Assembly: GCA_026225945.1 (NCBI GenBank)
Contig: JAMJFZ010000254.1
Span: 1 to 64,000, forward strand
Length of the DNA stretch: 64,000 bases
Source of the DNA: Cricetomys ansorgei
Taxonomy: Eukaryota; Chordata; Mammalia; Rodentia; Nesomyidae
Direction: 5' to 3'
The notes below the pieces were generated by a model, which was given only the letters and a program-made list of their open reading frames with translations, did no database searches and was not told the DNA's origin. Every line of letters starts with the position of its first letter. Within the stretch, counting starts at the first letter, position 1. The translations under genes were made by a program, and so were the position numbers. Of this stretch, positions 24,011 through 37,102 are shown piece after piece.

Positions 24011-26430
24011 TGACAGGCCATATTATAACTTCTTAATTATGTAAAATTACAATTAGAAATCGGAGAGTTCCCCCTTCAAGTGCTGTTTCTTAAATGCCTA
24101 TAGGTCATAATAATCAGTATGCTAACGTGGTATGATTTACAGAGACATATTCTGAACAACAGAAATCCCTATAACTGTACAAACTCTTATACTACAGAGA
24201 AAAATATCATGGTCAACACAAAGCTTCTATAGTTAAATAATGGATGAGTTTATAATTTCCATTATAAAAATGTGGGGAAGGGCTCAACTATCACATTATA
24301 TACCATGAACATCAGATTAAAATATATATTTCTGTTTGTAATATATCAAAAGAAATGATAGTGTCCTTTTAGCAGTATATGTTTTGTATTTTCACTTGTG
24401 GTAATAAGAGTAAGTGGATCATGTTATATAGTGTTTGGAAGCAATAAAATTAAAATCACCGTACACAGTTTCCTGAATCCTAGAACACTAAGCACTTGTC
24501 CTCATTTTCCTTAGTTATCTCAGTGTCTTAGTGAAGTAAATAACAGCTTATTGTTTATCAAATTTTACATCTCCTCTACAAATGTAAATGTGTTTATCTT
24601 AATCAAAGACACTGAATATATTTGATATTTCAAGGATGTTTAGTATGTGTCTGAGCAGAATCACTAGTCACTCTCATCTTTCTGAAGGAAGAAAAAAAGG
24701 AATAGTAAGTAGTTACATTGCGGAATCAGTCTTTTTCTTATTCTGGATTGTACCTGGAGAAATGTATCTTGCTAGGAACAAAAAATAGCTTGTCCCTTTA
24801 AATAGCATGAATAGGATGTGGGAAAGAAAAAAGCAAATTGGCTATCTAGTTTACCTCTGATATACTATACTTTTAAATAGTAACTGTTATTTTTCTTACC
24901 TATTGATTCCTTTCCTCTATACAGCATAAGACTACCCACATACCACAAAATACATTTCTAGACAGTCAAATGAAAAAGTCAAAATGAACTGTCATAAAAT
25001 ATTTATCCTCATCTCCACTAAGCATGCCAATGCATCAGCCTTGGAGAGGAGGCAGAAAATCCACACTCTAGTTTCTCTATCATTGTTATTTACATGGATA
25101 GAAATGCTCTAGTTGCAAGACTAATATAGATTACGAAAAGTCATAAATATGTGTGTTGTATGCTATTTCAGGCTCATAATATTAAAAATTATTAAAAATC
25201 ATTAAAACTCAACTTTAAATTATATTATAAATGGAGAAATAACGAATATGGAATCATTTTATGAGAATCATCATTTTTTAGCATAGAATTCACTTTTAAG
25301 AAATGAAGAATAGTGATTTCAAGCTTCAAATTCTCATAAAGGACCAACAAAATATAAAGAAAGTAACTTAGCATTATATCAAAAGAATCAGTGAATATCA
25401 ATTGCATTATTTACTCTTGTACTTTGTATTATGGATATCTTTAAATTTTGTTCAGAATAATACCAAGAATGATGACTGTTTCTCCTTTTTCCCTGGAGAA
25501 AGTGTGTAGTAAAATATATTACATTTATTTTAAGATAATTGGTTATTCCATAAAGAACTCATCAATACATGACACATATTGAATAGCAAAATATTAACCA
25601 AAAATCAAAACATTACCTATCTGTCAAAATTTCCAAAAAATGATTTTTCATATTGTATTGTCATTGTCAAATCCACTGCTGTTGATTTCTGCACTTTGGA
25701 AATATTCATTCTTATTAACGTTGTGACCCTCTCTCATATCTCTTCCAATCTGAGAGTTACAATCAATTAGAAATCTTGACTTTAGTCATTTAAGTAGGTG
25801 TGTATTCATGGTCTGTCACTAATATATCAGTGTTCCAAAGAAAATACTTTTGTTCTTATCCTTCATAAATCTGTTTGCAGTAGAATCAGAAAGTGATGTC
25901 ATTAAACTAGCTCCTGTGCCATGTATCTGACATCAAAATTTTTTACCCTAAACATTTGATGGGCCATGCTTATTTGTCATTCTAAAAGACCTGAGTTTAT
26001 CAGAGGTAGCTCTTGTTACATTGAGGTCAGCAAGCAATAGTTGACTTTATGTATGTTATTGTACTTAATATTGTACTGAAGATTTGAGAATAACACCTGA
26101 AAGTATGATACACTGGTATGGTGAAGATTTTGAAATGAAGGATAGCCAACCTATCTTTGACCTCCTGCACATTCTGACTCCACAATTTCTCACTGTCTCC
26201 CAAATGTGTTTTCTCTGAACTTCCATCATCTATTTAAAGACCATGTGGAAGATAAACTGAGTACAAAATAGATAAGAGGGGACACTACACAAAATAGTTC
26301 AGATCACATCTGCAGCAGACTGCTGTCTGCTCTTTGGGAGGTCTCAGATCTCATACAAAGTCACTGCTCGTTTACTAATAGTAACTATCATCCATTCAGG
26401 TCTCACGAATGACTCGGGAATCCACTTCAA
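24011..26430. other. AT-rich intron, no gene seen
   Basis: No repeat or exon recognised. Frames are short and rich in Ile, Leu and Lys, as expected by chance. Confidence 0.5.
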
Positions 26431-26549
26431 ATATAAATATATAGATATAGATATAGATATAGATATAGATATAGATATAGATATAGATATATAGATATAT
26501 AGATATATATAGATATATAGATATATAGATATATAGATATAGATAGATA
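26431..26549 (+). repeat. (GATATA)n / (GATA)n satellite
   Basis: agatat hexamers in perfect register followed by longer tagatata variants. It explains the Ile/Ser/Tyr repeat frame on the minus strand. Confidence 0.95.
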
Positions 26550-27150
26550 AAATAAACAAACATTCTCCTGATTTACCTGCATTGACAATTAAAAAAATTA
26601 TAGTTAGATGAGTTTGTCTGTGTACACAAATATAATATCTTGTTTTACAATATTATCTTCACATACTAGAAATACTCAAAAGGTTTTGTTGTACGAATAC
26701 GTAAAAATTGCACCATCTTTAAAATTTTACTGCAGAAAAATGCTTCATGATATGGACAAGGTGAATTTCACACTCAATAGATTTAGAAAAGAATGCTACA
26801 ATATAAGTTCACATTTTAGAAAAAAGTAAAAGAGTTAAATAATGTTCGTGTAAAAGGGAAGATTAGCAATGGCATCCGAAATTAGAGAATTTCCTATTTT
26901 ATACTATATTACATACATTTTTTGAATCAATTCAACATTACCTAATAACATAATATCAGCTACCTTCTAACCAAAAGCTAAATAGAGTAAAATAAGTATC
27001 ATTTCTCTTTTAGAGTTTCAAACACAGACTAATGCCACAGCATATTCACATGTCATGGAGAAGTTTAATGAACTGATGGACTTCTTGTAGGAAACCAAGA
27101 GTTTTAAAGTATATCTCAAAACAAGTAGAAGAGAGCACTTCAGAATTAGA
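26550..27150. other. AT-rich intron, no gene seen
   Basis: Contains one 73-codon plus-strand frame with no recognisable family. Confidence 0.45.
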
Positions 27151-27159
27151 GCTTCTTCT

Positions 27160-27695
27160 TTTTACTTTTTATTATTTCAAGTTATAATAAAATTATAACA
27201 TTTCTTCCTTGTATTTTTTCCTCCAATCCCTTCCATATACACGTCCCACTCTCCTTCAAATTCATGGCCTTTGTAATCCACTAATTGTTTTACACATACA
27301 TACACACACACACACATATGTATATATACATATATACATATATATACATATATACATATACATACATATATACATATATATATACATATACATACATATA
27401 TATACATATATATATATACATACATGTCTTGTTTAATCCATATGTCTGTATGGTTTCAGGGCTGATCTTTTGTCAATGGACAATCAGTTGGTGCACCACC
27501 CCACCCCACCCCCGGGGAAGAATAACTCTCACATTCAGCCTTTCTTAGTTTCCTATAGTTCTTTGTGTAGGGTTGAGGCCTTGGGGGCTATTCTATGACC
27601 ACATTGGCATGTCCTTTGGACCATCCTTGATCAGCTCACTTTGGGGCAGTCATGCTGGTGAAATTTTATGTGGATATATTCTATAGGAAACTTCT
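27160..27695 (-). mobile_element. L1 (Lx) 3' end
   Basis: The minus strand is the Lx 3' UTR. On the plus strand this reads attatttcaagttataataa, caaattcatggcctttgtaa, gggctgatcttttgtcaatg, ctatagttctttgtgtaggg and tggcatgtcctttgg. A microsatellite has grown inside at 27295-27424. Confidence 0.83.
27295..27424 (+). repeat. (TACA)n/(TATA)n/(CA)n microsatellite inside L1
   Basis: Mixed tacatata units begin with six ca dinucleotides. Overlapping frames rich in Tyr and Ile on both strands are products of the repeat. Confidence 0.95.
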
Positions 27696-28680
27696 TCACA
27701 TGAAATTGTTTATAATTCACACATCAAAGAATCAGAAGATGGACATGGACAAGCAGTAACATTTTTTGCATTATTTTTAGGAAAAACCAAATTTTTACAT
27801 GAGCATAAAACTCTTATTTTTCCAATCACAATTATCATTACAAAGTGTTCCACACATCCATTAGTGCCACACCACTCACACAATAAAAGGCTGTTTGGCA
27901 CATGGTACCATCATAAATGTTTCCTGGAAACAATTGGACCAACTTATAAGTGTTCACTAATGTAATAAAATAATAATGAAATATGAAATCATTTCCTTCT
28001 GCATTAAGAATGAACTTCCTCATTCCAAAGCCCTAATCTTGTAATAGTGATAGTAATAGCTTTAATTTCAGTTTAAGTTGGATATTTCTTATAACGTTAC
28101 TTCTATGTACCTGACTAAAAATTAGAGAAAAAATTACTAATTTTTTGTTAAGAAAAACACCAATTTTGACTAAAGACGTTTTGAGAAGCCTCTTTGATAA
28201 GGATATTTCAAGCATAACAATGGCCAACCTAATAAATCTCTCTGTTTAAATATTTTTATAACTATTCCTAAGACAGGCCTTGAAGAGCTATGAAATACAT
28301 TACCACAGGGATAATTTATCTACTAAGCAACCGCCCACCCATCAGTCAATAAGCAAATACCTCATTCATTGGCAACATCTAGTTGTAGAAGTGGATATAT
28401 TTCTTTAAATAAGTTTTGGGTGAAACAATTCTTTTAACATGAAGCTGAATAAAATGTCAGATCTGACTCACATTGATTAATATTTGTCACAGACAAGATA
28501 AGGCAAATAATATTTGATAGCTTATTATGAGTTCATGTTGGAAACATGAATATATACTTGACAAAAATTTCAATTAAAAGGATGAAAAATAATATTAGAT
28601 CAAGTTTGAGAATACACAAGATCATCTCAATTATGTAAATTATTTTAAATAGTAAAATTAGAAGACTCTCTTGAAAACAA
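27696..28680. other. AT-rich intron, no gene seen
   Basis: No repeat recognised; several short minus-strand frames without family resemblance. Confidence 0.5.
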
Positions 28681-28849
28681 TGGTCTTGAATGTTCATGTT
28701 TAGGCCTGGTGTCTGTCTCCAGACCAGTCAACGATCTGCATTGCTGACCCCTCTATTCGCTCTAGCACACCCCCCTCTGTCCCTTGACTTCTGGATGACA
28801 AGGTACTGGCAGGGTAATTAGGGCAAGAGACAGGTGAGGCTGAGGCATC

Positions 28850-29435
28850 ACGGTCCATGGTTTCTTATTTGTATGGTGCCTGAGACAGTATCTAGGCCCT
28901 AAACTTTGAAACTTTGACTTTGGGTTTAAAGATTATGTTGGAATTATAAAAAGTTTGAGAATTTTGCAGTTGGACTGAATTTATTTTGTATTCTAAGATG
29001 ACTATGAGCTTACTGAGACAAGGAGTGGAAATTTATTTCTTAAAACTAATGAGCTTACATGCCAGATAGACAAGTTTCAATGGTTAATATTGGTTTTCAA
29101 CTTAACAGTTAAAGAGTCACATAGATGACACGTTTCGGGGAATTTGTATGAGGGATCATCTAGAGGTGGGTTAATACTCACCTTGCCTTCAGATGGTAGA
29201 GGATGAGAATTATGGACTGAATCAAAACAGAAAAATAAGAGCTAAACACAAGCATCTATTGACTTCTGCTCCCCACATGCAGGTATACTGTGACCAGGTA
29301 TCCCAACCTCCTGTTTTCATGATTACCCTGATATTATGGATTGAAACTCAGAACTGTGAACCAGAATAAGCTCTTTCTCCCTTGACTTGCTTGTGTCTGA
29401 TTAACATTTTTCAAAGCAAGGAGATAAATAATAAA
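28850..29435 (+). repeat. Unclassified rodent dispersed repeat (LTR or DNA type)
   Basis: ttggactgaatttattttgt, gacaaggagtggaaattt, gattatggactgaatc-like and gaactgtgaaccagaataag followed by ctctttctcccttgacttgc resemble high-copy rodent elements whose ends read 'gaactgtgagccaaaataaa...cttcctcccttaagttgc'. The class is not certain, and the region may be two adjacent elements with a border near 29075. Confidence 0.45.
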
Positions 29436-29670
29436 TCATGTCCCTAATCTAAAACTACCCTTCGATTCTCTCTAATCTCTGTTTATACCTGTGCAAGTAG
29501 CCATTGCATTACTAGTTGCTTGAACTACATCATTTTTTCCTAATGATGATAGGATTTTAAAAGGTATTAGGGAACTGTAATGGATTTCCCACTTATATGA
29601 AAAAGGTTGTAATTAAATCACTGTAGCACATAAACCATCATTATTTCTTTCTGGATTAGATACCACCCTA

Positions 29671-29674
29671 AGTA

Positions 29675-29762
<88 letters not shown>
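29671..29762 (+). repeat. (TG)n(TA)n microsatellite
   Basis: About 15 tg units, two tatg, then about 23 ta units. Confidence 0.96.
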
Positions 29763-29765
<3 letters not shown>

Positions 29766-30600
29766 TCTTAGTGCTTTCAACAATTTTATTTTGGTCCTGT
29801 TATTTGATCAATTAAATTACATATGTATAGAACTGCATGTAATTATGTGTATACCTCATAAATGCTATAGGTTTATTTTTAAAGCAAAAATAGAAAAAAT
29901 TAAAGAAAGTTAAAATTTATAATATTTACTTTTTCTACTTGTAAATAATATGCTTTTCTAGAGACACTTGCTTCAGCTTTCAGAAATCAATGACAAGATA
30001 GTGATAATAATGTGTATTGCTCCCTCTTTTAAACTGTATTGTACTGTATTCGTTCATTGTTGTATGTATCATTCCATTTTAACTATTACTTATTGTTAGA
30101 ATGGCATTGGCCTTCTTTATTATTCATAGTAGCTCAATATGAAGAAAAGAGAAATATCATCATAGAATGTCAATGATCTTCAACATGGATAGAGTGTAAA
30201 TGCTAGATGATCTTAGCTATCACTGGTAGTAATCACAAGGTCCCATCCTATGAATAATGTTGTCTAGCCATTTTCTGTGTGTGTATGTGTGTGTGGGATA
30301 TAGTGTGGAGTCATGAGTGGACTGAGGACAAAACAAAGACAGAAGAAGTGACTTGGGAAGGTGGGATGCATAGAAAAGAATCATGAGACATGCATTTAAT
30401 AATTTTATTAAAAATATCCATCAGAAATGGAGTGTAGTCTTTGAAGTAAGGCTGAAATTTTGCTGATCAATACTTCAGAAACTTGCAGTACATAATTACA
30501 GAAAGAAACTGTGAGAAAGCACTCCCACGTCTCATTAGTAAATTCAGAAATAAAGTTTTATAACTTCTTCAATTTAGATGTCAAATAAAAAGACTTAGAT
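29763..30600. other. Intron, no gene seen
   Basis: AT-rich, with a short degenerate GT stretch near 30277-30298. No exon or clear repeat. Confidence 0.5.
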
Positions 30601-30604
30601 CCCC

Positions 30605-31245
30605 TGCTTTTTTGGTCTCCTTTCCTTCTTTGATTTTTTTTTCTTTTTCTTCTTTCATACAATATATACCAACTCCTCTTCTTTCCTATCTCCCCTCCTC
30701 TCAGCTCCCCCATTTCCTCTCAGATCTACCTCCCACCCCCACCTACCAACTGACACTCCTCCTGCCTCCCCCTACTTCTCCCCAGAAAAGAGCTGTCCTC
30801 CCAGAATTACTGTTCATACAGGGCATGGCATAACAACCTGGAACAAGGTGGGAAACTACTCTTTACATCGAGGGTGGAATAGGAAACCCAGCAGGATCAA
30901 AAGGGTCCCAAGGGCAGGTAAAAGGGTCAGAGACTCCCCCGCTCCAGCCTGTAGAAGGTTTGCAGGAACACCAAGCCAAACAGCCATAAGATATATTTAG
31001 GTGACCCTACAGGTTCTGTATCTGCAGCTTCAGTCTCTGTGAACCCCGAAGAGTGCTGGTCAGTTGGCACTGTGGGGTTTGTTCTGTTGGTGTCGTCAAC
31101 CTGTCTGGTCCCTGTGATTTCTGAGGAAATTGGAAATCAAACTACCTCAAGACCCAGCTATACCACTCCTGGGTGTATACCCAAGGAACACTCCATCCTA
31201 TCTGCAGTACACTTGCTCAATTATGTTCATAACAACTTTATCCTT
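30605..31245 (-). mobile_element. L1 3' UTR (-) with inverted ORF2 piece at its 5' side
   Basis: 30605-31118 is minus-strand L1 3' UTR: on the plus strand a pyrimidine-rich block, then ggtgggaaactactctttac, aggaaacccagcaggatcaa and ggcaggtaaaagggtcagag. 31119-31245 is plus-strand ORF2 end (ctacctcaagacccagctat, ccactcctgggtgtataccc, gctcaattatgttcataaca). Read on the minus strand this is an inverted upstream part followed by a direct 3' part, the twin-priming form. Confidence 0.75.
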
Positions 31246-31629
31246 CTTTAATTTTCAAAGAAGAAATTCTTCAAAAGTTCTTACAATAATTTCAGATCTT
31301 CAAAACAAACTAAGGGAAGTCTGTACAGAGACATTGTAATAAGAAATATTGCTTATTGATACACATTTTCCATGGGAAAAATATGGTAGAAGAAAAAAAA
31401 GTACAGTCCTATAATCTAACTGCTGAAGTCAGAGATAAGATACAAAGTCACTATTGCCTCCCACCATCCACCATTATGTATATTTCCAGTATTCCAACTC
31501 TTAATTGGGCATCTGTCTAAATAGCTGTTCATCTGGTATGTACTCATTGTTACAAATCTTACCATTCATCATATATAGAGTTTTCTGTGTTTCAGGCGTT
31601 TGGAAATTTTCTGTTAGAGAATCCTAATT

Positions 31630-31647
31630 AAAAAAAAAAAAAAAAAG
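31630..31647 (+). repeat. A-tract
   Basis: A run of about 17 A. No retroposed gene was recognised on its 5' side. Confidence 0.8.
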
Positions 31648-31924
31648 GATAAAATCCATGCTCTTTAACACGTATAATTTTACTTAATGGTCCAAAGAAT
31701 TAATTTGAAGGAGGTAAACTGAATAATGCAAACATACTATTAAAGTTTCAGTAGTGAGTCATGTACCACTCCTACCTTCCTGAAGGACCTGATCTAAGAG
31801 CTCAACAATTCACAACACACAGAGTCTAAGTCAATACTCATTTCACAACCATTATCTGAAAGATACAAGACACAAGATATTTGCTAATTTGAAAATCAAA
31901 ACGTGATTGTAAAAACTAGACTCC

Positions 31925-33316
31925 AAACAGGGAAGTAGGAGTCTACCTGAGGAATTTTTTCCTTTGCCACCACTCCTAGAATCTAACCCACCAGTCTCAT
32001 TCTCAGCTCTGCTGCAGACCACTTGCTGCTGCTTCCACTTCCTCTGACCCTATGGCCAATGAGTCTTTTCACCCTTCTCCTAGGATCTTCCTCCCCCTCC
32101 TTATCACTTTATACCTGACCCCAACTCTGGCAGGCATTCCCTGGGAACCTGCAGGAAAGAAAAGAGGTAGTCTAACTTCAGATCTTCACCTCTCTTTCTT
32201 CTCCTCCTCATCCAAACATCCAGTTTCACCCCCAGCTCTGTAACAGAACCACCTGCCGTTGCCTCTTCATTCTCTCTGACCCCCAACTCCAGGGGATCAC
32301 ATAGATCTTCCCATCCAAACCCACCCCCCATTCACTTTATTCCAGCCACCAACTTCAGCAGGCATTTTCTTAGAACTCAAATGCCACTCTGGCCAGGGAA
32401 GCAAGTAGACTAAATGCAGAATTTCCCAACTCCCTCCTGTCTTCCAAATCTAGTCCTTTCACCCCACCCCCACCCACATCTCCTCTCCAGTCCTTTAGTT
32501 TCACTCACAGTTCTCTAGCAGACCACCTACAGGGGCTCCCCTCCTCATCTGCCACCATCTCCAGAGGATTTTTCAGATCTTCATCTCCACTCATCCCTTT
32601 GTCTTTCAACAGAGCAAGCATTCACTCTGAGCACACCAGCCAAGCCTACCATAGAAGTGAGTAGCCTAGAAAAACAAATTGGCTAGCTTCAGATCTTGAA
32701 TTTCCAACTTCTCAACTATATGTCATTCTCAACCCTATATCTGTAGCAGATTACCAGTTGGATTTCTGCTCACTCTGTGCACCCATTCCAAGAGGTCTAA
32801 GCAGGACCTGGTAGAACACACTGCTTTCCTCCCTCCTGTGGACTCCTTTATAACCTGTCCCCTAGGTTAACCCCATCCTAAAGTGTCAGTTCCCAATACA
32901 TTTTACCCAGAACTAGCAATGGCCATACCTAGCAGAATCTCAGAAGAATTCTCTACTAGGCAACACACAGCTATCACACTATCCTAAGAACCAGAGAAGG
33001 CAACAGAATCCAAGGACCAAAACATCCCCATACATAGACAAGAACAGACATAGGCACCTAGAATCATTCCAAACCCAGATACCTAGACAGCAGCATACAA
33101 ATACAATATCAGACAGGAAACTATGCCTCCATTGGATCCCAATGACCCTACTATAGTAAGCCCTGAGAATTGCAACATAGCTGAAGCACAAGACAAGGAC
33201 GAGATAAAATGGTTTCTATAAATATAATAGTGGTCCTTAAAGAAGAAATGAATAAATCCCATATAGAAATATATAAAAAACTCAAACAGTAGAGGAAAAT
33301 GAATGCGACAGTTCAA
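31925..33316 (+). mobile_element. L1 (Lx-like) 5' end: about four promoter monomers plus ORF1 start
   Basis: 31925-32880 holds about four diverged tandem units of roughly 220-275 bp. One anchor recurs near 31995 (tctcattctcagctctgctg), 32224 (tttcacccccagctctgtaa), 32498 (gtttcactcacagttctcta) and 32722 (tcattctcaaccctatatct). A second recurs near 31933, 32156, 32396 and 32655 (gaagtagtctaac-like). 32880-33316 is the region before and into ORF1 and aligns by eye with 44200-44600 (cctgagaattgcaacatagc, cataagacaagg-like). The element breaks off at about 33316. Internal-promoter function is known for rodent L1 monomers; activity here is unlikely given divergence. Confidence 0.8.
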
Positions 33317-35390
33317 GACTGTAAATAGAATCTATATCTGTTACTTGTGCCTGTTCTTGGTCTATTTTCCCTCTGCTTTTTTTTTTTTCCTAATCCAGTG
33401 TGCTAGTTTTTCCTTTATCTTATTATATTTTATTATCATTTAGAAACCTATTTGTTTTCTAAAGAGAGATAGAAACGGAGTAAATCCAGATTGGAGGAAA
33501 GAAGGGGAGAAACTGGGAAAAGAAAAGGGTTGAGAAACTGTAACCGAGATATAGTATATGGGAAAGAAAAATCTGTTTCCAATAAAAGAAAAAATTTTTG
33601 AGTATAAAATTAACTTAATAGGCAATAATGGATAAAAGTTAATATCTAATGCTTGTCTGTTTGAACATTTCATCACCACAGAATATTGTTAAAGACACTG
33701 TGGTTTCTAGCATCTAAAACTCATTTTTATACAGAAGTTTTACATATCTCATAACATTAATGGCATGTTGTGCATGCTTACTCACCTAGAAAGCTATATA
33801 TTAAAGTAGGAATATGCTATAAAATGCAAAGTATTTAATCTATAGAGTCAGAAAACCTTCTATCTTAATTTCTGTATTTTTTTCTCTTAAAACCCTTAAC
33901 ATGTCTTTTCATGTACAATAAAAGTGTTATATATGTACTTTTGCATTTCTTCAAACATAAATTATATATATATGTTTATATATAATTTAATAAATCATAT
34001 ATATATTTATATATATATACATATAAACTAAACCATAATTTTCTGTTGTAATGTCTAAACTAATTTTATTGATACTGCTTTTTAGTAACATTTCAGGACT
34101 CAGCTTCATCTTTTCACATGAATTTATAGAAGTGTCTGATTTGTATTACATGTATTGCTAGTTTAAATACTATGCTACTTAAAATAAAATAAATTTAAAT
34201 TCAGTAGAGATTCTGCAACTGAGGTAAATATTAAAGATAGCTGTAAAGCATTTGGAGACTGTTTCTCAGAAAATTATTTTGACTAGAAGGAAAAAATCAG
34301 TTTCCTCTAACATACTTGACTTCAATATTTAGTAATAGACAAGAGATTTCCACAGGAACAATACCAGCAGTAACTTTAGGAAATAGCTTTAGAGTTCTTT
34401 TACCTTGCAGGTTAATGTCATTCAATAAGTAATTTTCATGCAGTTTAAGGTAAAAGCTCTTCATTCTTGCTTTTGGGGAGTAGCAAATATAATATATATC
34501 ATTATATTGTTATATTTCCAGTTATTTTGTAGTTACTCCCATGTTAAACTTACTTGTATTTTTCTTTTTTATATTTTGTGCTTTAAAAACTTGAAAATAC
34601 TCAGTGATTTCACAAATAAATTCATCTGAAGAGATGAGTATTCTATTTGAAGTGTCCTTTGAGATTATTTATTGATGAGATGTTAGTTGATGTTCAAATG
34701 CAGATCGAAACACTTAACTACACCTTATGTAAAGGTTTCTTGCCTCCTACATTGTTTCCTCATCCAGATCTCTTCTGTGCACTGTGAAATTATATGCATA
34801 CTTATATGGGAAACCAAAATGAATGAAAAGCTTCAACCTGGTTAGCAAAGTGTTTCACAGGTTAAAGATTGCACTGCATTGTTCTAAACCCAGAAAACTC
34901 CATAAATAGTAGAACTATAAAATCACATTATCTCCCTACTGACTATTTAGGAGTCATTTATTTATTGATAACATACAAAACTACTGATTAGGAAGTATAG
35001 TTGAGCTTGTACTTCTACTTATCATGCATAGACTTGTTACAAATCATAGTTGGGCAGAAAATCAGTATTGAAAATTGAGTTTTATGATATTAAGACATTT
35101 ATGATAGCATAAACTCTAAATATATGGTCTTAGGGAAAACAAATTGAGAAAAGAAGAAGAAAGGCCAAGTGCTTCAGGAAAGTTACTTTGTATTGAGAAT
35201 CACATTCAAGTAAACAAATGCATGAGGTTACAGTAACATCCTCCTTATTGGGATAACTAGACTTATATGTTCCCTTCAAATGTATGTTACCTCACCAAAG
35301 AACAGTCATAGATTTTCCAGGTTGTAATATTACAGAAGGTAAACATCTCCCTTGTGAGAAATATGAGGTCACAGGGTACATTCTGCATTT
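33317..35390. other. AT-rich intron, no gene seen
   Basis: Includes a T-run at 33378-33389 and an irregular TA-rich stretch at 33959-34027. Otherwise unique; no exon recognised. Confidence 0.55.
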
Positions 35391-35394
35391 ATGA

Positions 35395-36222
35395 AAATGC
35401 TTTTCAGAGCCATCAAAACCAACAAGTCTCTACTTGGACTGAAGACCCGCTCAACTAGAGGAAAACACGCCTGGCACTGGAAACCTAGGCAACTACTCAG
35501 GGATAGTTAATTCATACATCTTGACGGTGAATTCACATCTATCACTTTCTAAACCACTACAATCCCTAACTGCTTTCTAAATATGTGTCTTTATACCCTC
35601 ACCAAGGAAACACCTCTTTGCAAGAAAATGGTGAGCTGATTACAGAAAACCACATCCAACTAAAATGCAGAATTGTCAGTCCCAATAGCTAAATATACAA
35701 AATAACCACCTCATCATAAGCTCAGGAAACACTGTTAAAAAAAAAAAAGGATAAGACTGTAGGAACCAGAAGATCAAGTACTTTGCTATAAGATCATGTC
35801 TCCTAGTTGTGCCACAATCTACACCTGTTAATATCTTACCAACATGACTTCCTAACTGTGTGCTGAACAAGGATTAGAGCAATAGATATGGTTTGGAAAG
35901 ACTTTAAAGCCTCATCCCTATACAGAGAACTGTAGGCAACTATGGAATGTTGGGAGTAGGAGAAATAATCTTTTCCAGCAAAGAGCATACAAACATCAAA
36001 TGGTCAATCCTTCAAACATTCCTGAAAGTAATATTATAGAGAATGAGCAGGTTATAGTTAATAGTACATATGCATATACTGATATGAATGAAACAGCAAT
36101 TAATAAAAAAGAGAGGACATGAATTTGAAAGACAACAAGGAAGGATATATAGGAGGGAGGAAATGGAAAAGAAAAATGATGTAATTATATTAAATCTCAA
36201 AAATAAAATTAAAATTAATGAG
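35395..36222 (+). mobile_element. L1 (Lx) 3' end
   Basis: Order of the Lx 3' UTR is complete: acacgcctggcactggaaac, ctacaatccctaactgcttt, ttacagaaaaccacatccaa, agaactgtaggcaactatgg, ggagaaataatcttttccag, gagcaggttatagttaatag, gatgtaattatattaaatct, with an A-rich end. Its TA-rich point is not expanded. Confidence 0.88.
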
Positions 36223-36939
36223 CTCAGTGGAGGAAAGGTTTCCACTGTAATTGTTCAGTGACCTTCATTCTTACTGGTCATATTTAATATTGAGACAAGA
36301 AAAATGGAAATTGGGCACCATTGTTAAGCTTAACTTGACAAGGCTCAAGTTTATATACTTCTTTATAGGGTCAAAATTGCAAAAGGTTCATTGACAACAT
36401 TTTTCCTTAAATTTTTTCCATATCTTCACATTTGTTTTCCAACTAATATGAATTATTGAATGCAGGCTTCTCTTTGTTCTGTCCAAATTCAAGGAATATT
36501 TTTGCATGGTTCTTTTTGTATCAGTACAGTATTTAATTAAAGGATATCCCGTCAGACATTTGTAGTAAATATTCACAAAACAGTTCTAAGTCCTTCCTTA
36601 TAACAATTATAACTGTTTAGTTAAAAAATAGATATTTTGTTCTAAATTTGGGTATGACAAACTGTTTCAGTTCATTCAACAAATATTTTCTGACTCCATT
36701 GGCACTATCGAAGATTCTGGAGGAGTTGGTGAACAGAGTTTAAAAATATTTGAATGAATTAGAGATGATTTCTCCTGTGTTTTATGCTTCTAAGATTACT
36801 GCAAATTCCATATCTTTAAACTTTAGGTTGTGCTTCAGTTCCTATGATATTCTTTCTTCCTATCAGCACTAGATAATATTTAATGGTCAATTATCTTCTT
36901 ATACAACAAAACTAAGTATAAAAAGCTAACTCATTAATT

Positions 36940-37100
36940 ATGCTGTGCTCATATGGAGGCACTATGCTAAGCATGTTTAGAAATGTTAACTCATTTAAAC
37001 TTCATGACTACTCTGTGCAGTGTGTACCTTCTATAATGTCCTAGTCTCAGAATATAGAAAGATGAAGCAGAGGAAATGAGTACATAAAACACTTCAAAGC
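36940..37100 (+). repeat. MIR SINE, interrupted on its 3' side by a B1
   Basis: ggcactatgctaagcatgtt, gttaactcatttaaacttca and tgactactctgtgcag are the MIR core in order. The copy ends at a younger B1. Confidence 0.75.
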
Positions 37101-37102
37101 TA

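Noticed and set aside
27177..27548. Overlapping frames rich in Tyr, Ile and His
   Set aside because: Translations of a tacata microsatellite on both strands.
31630..31650. A17 run that might mark a SINE or pseudogene tail
   Set aside because: The 5' flank shows no SINE or gene similarity.
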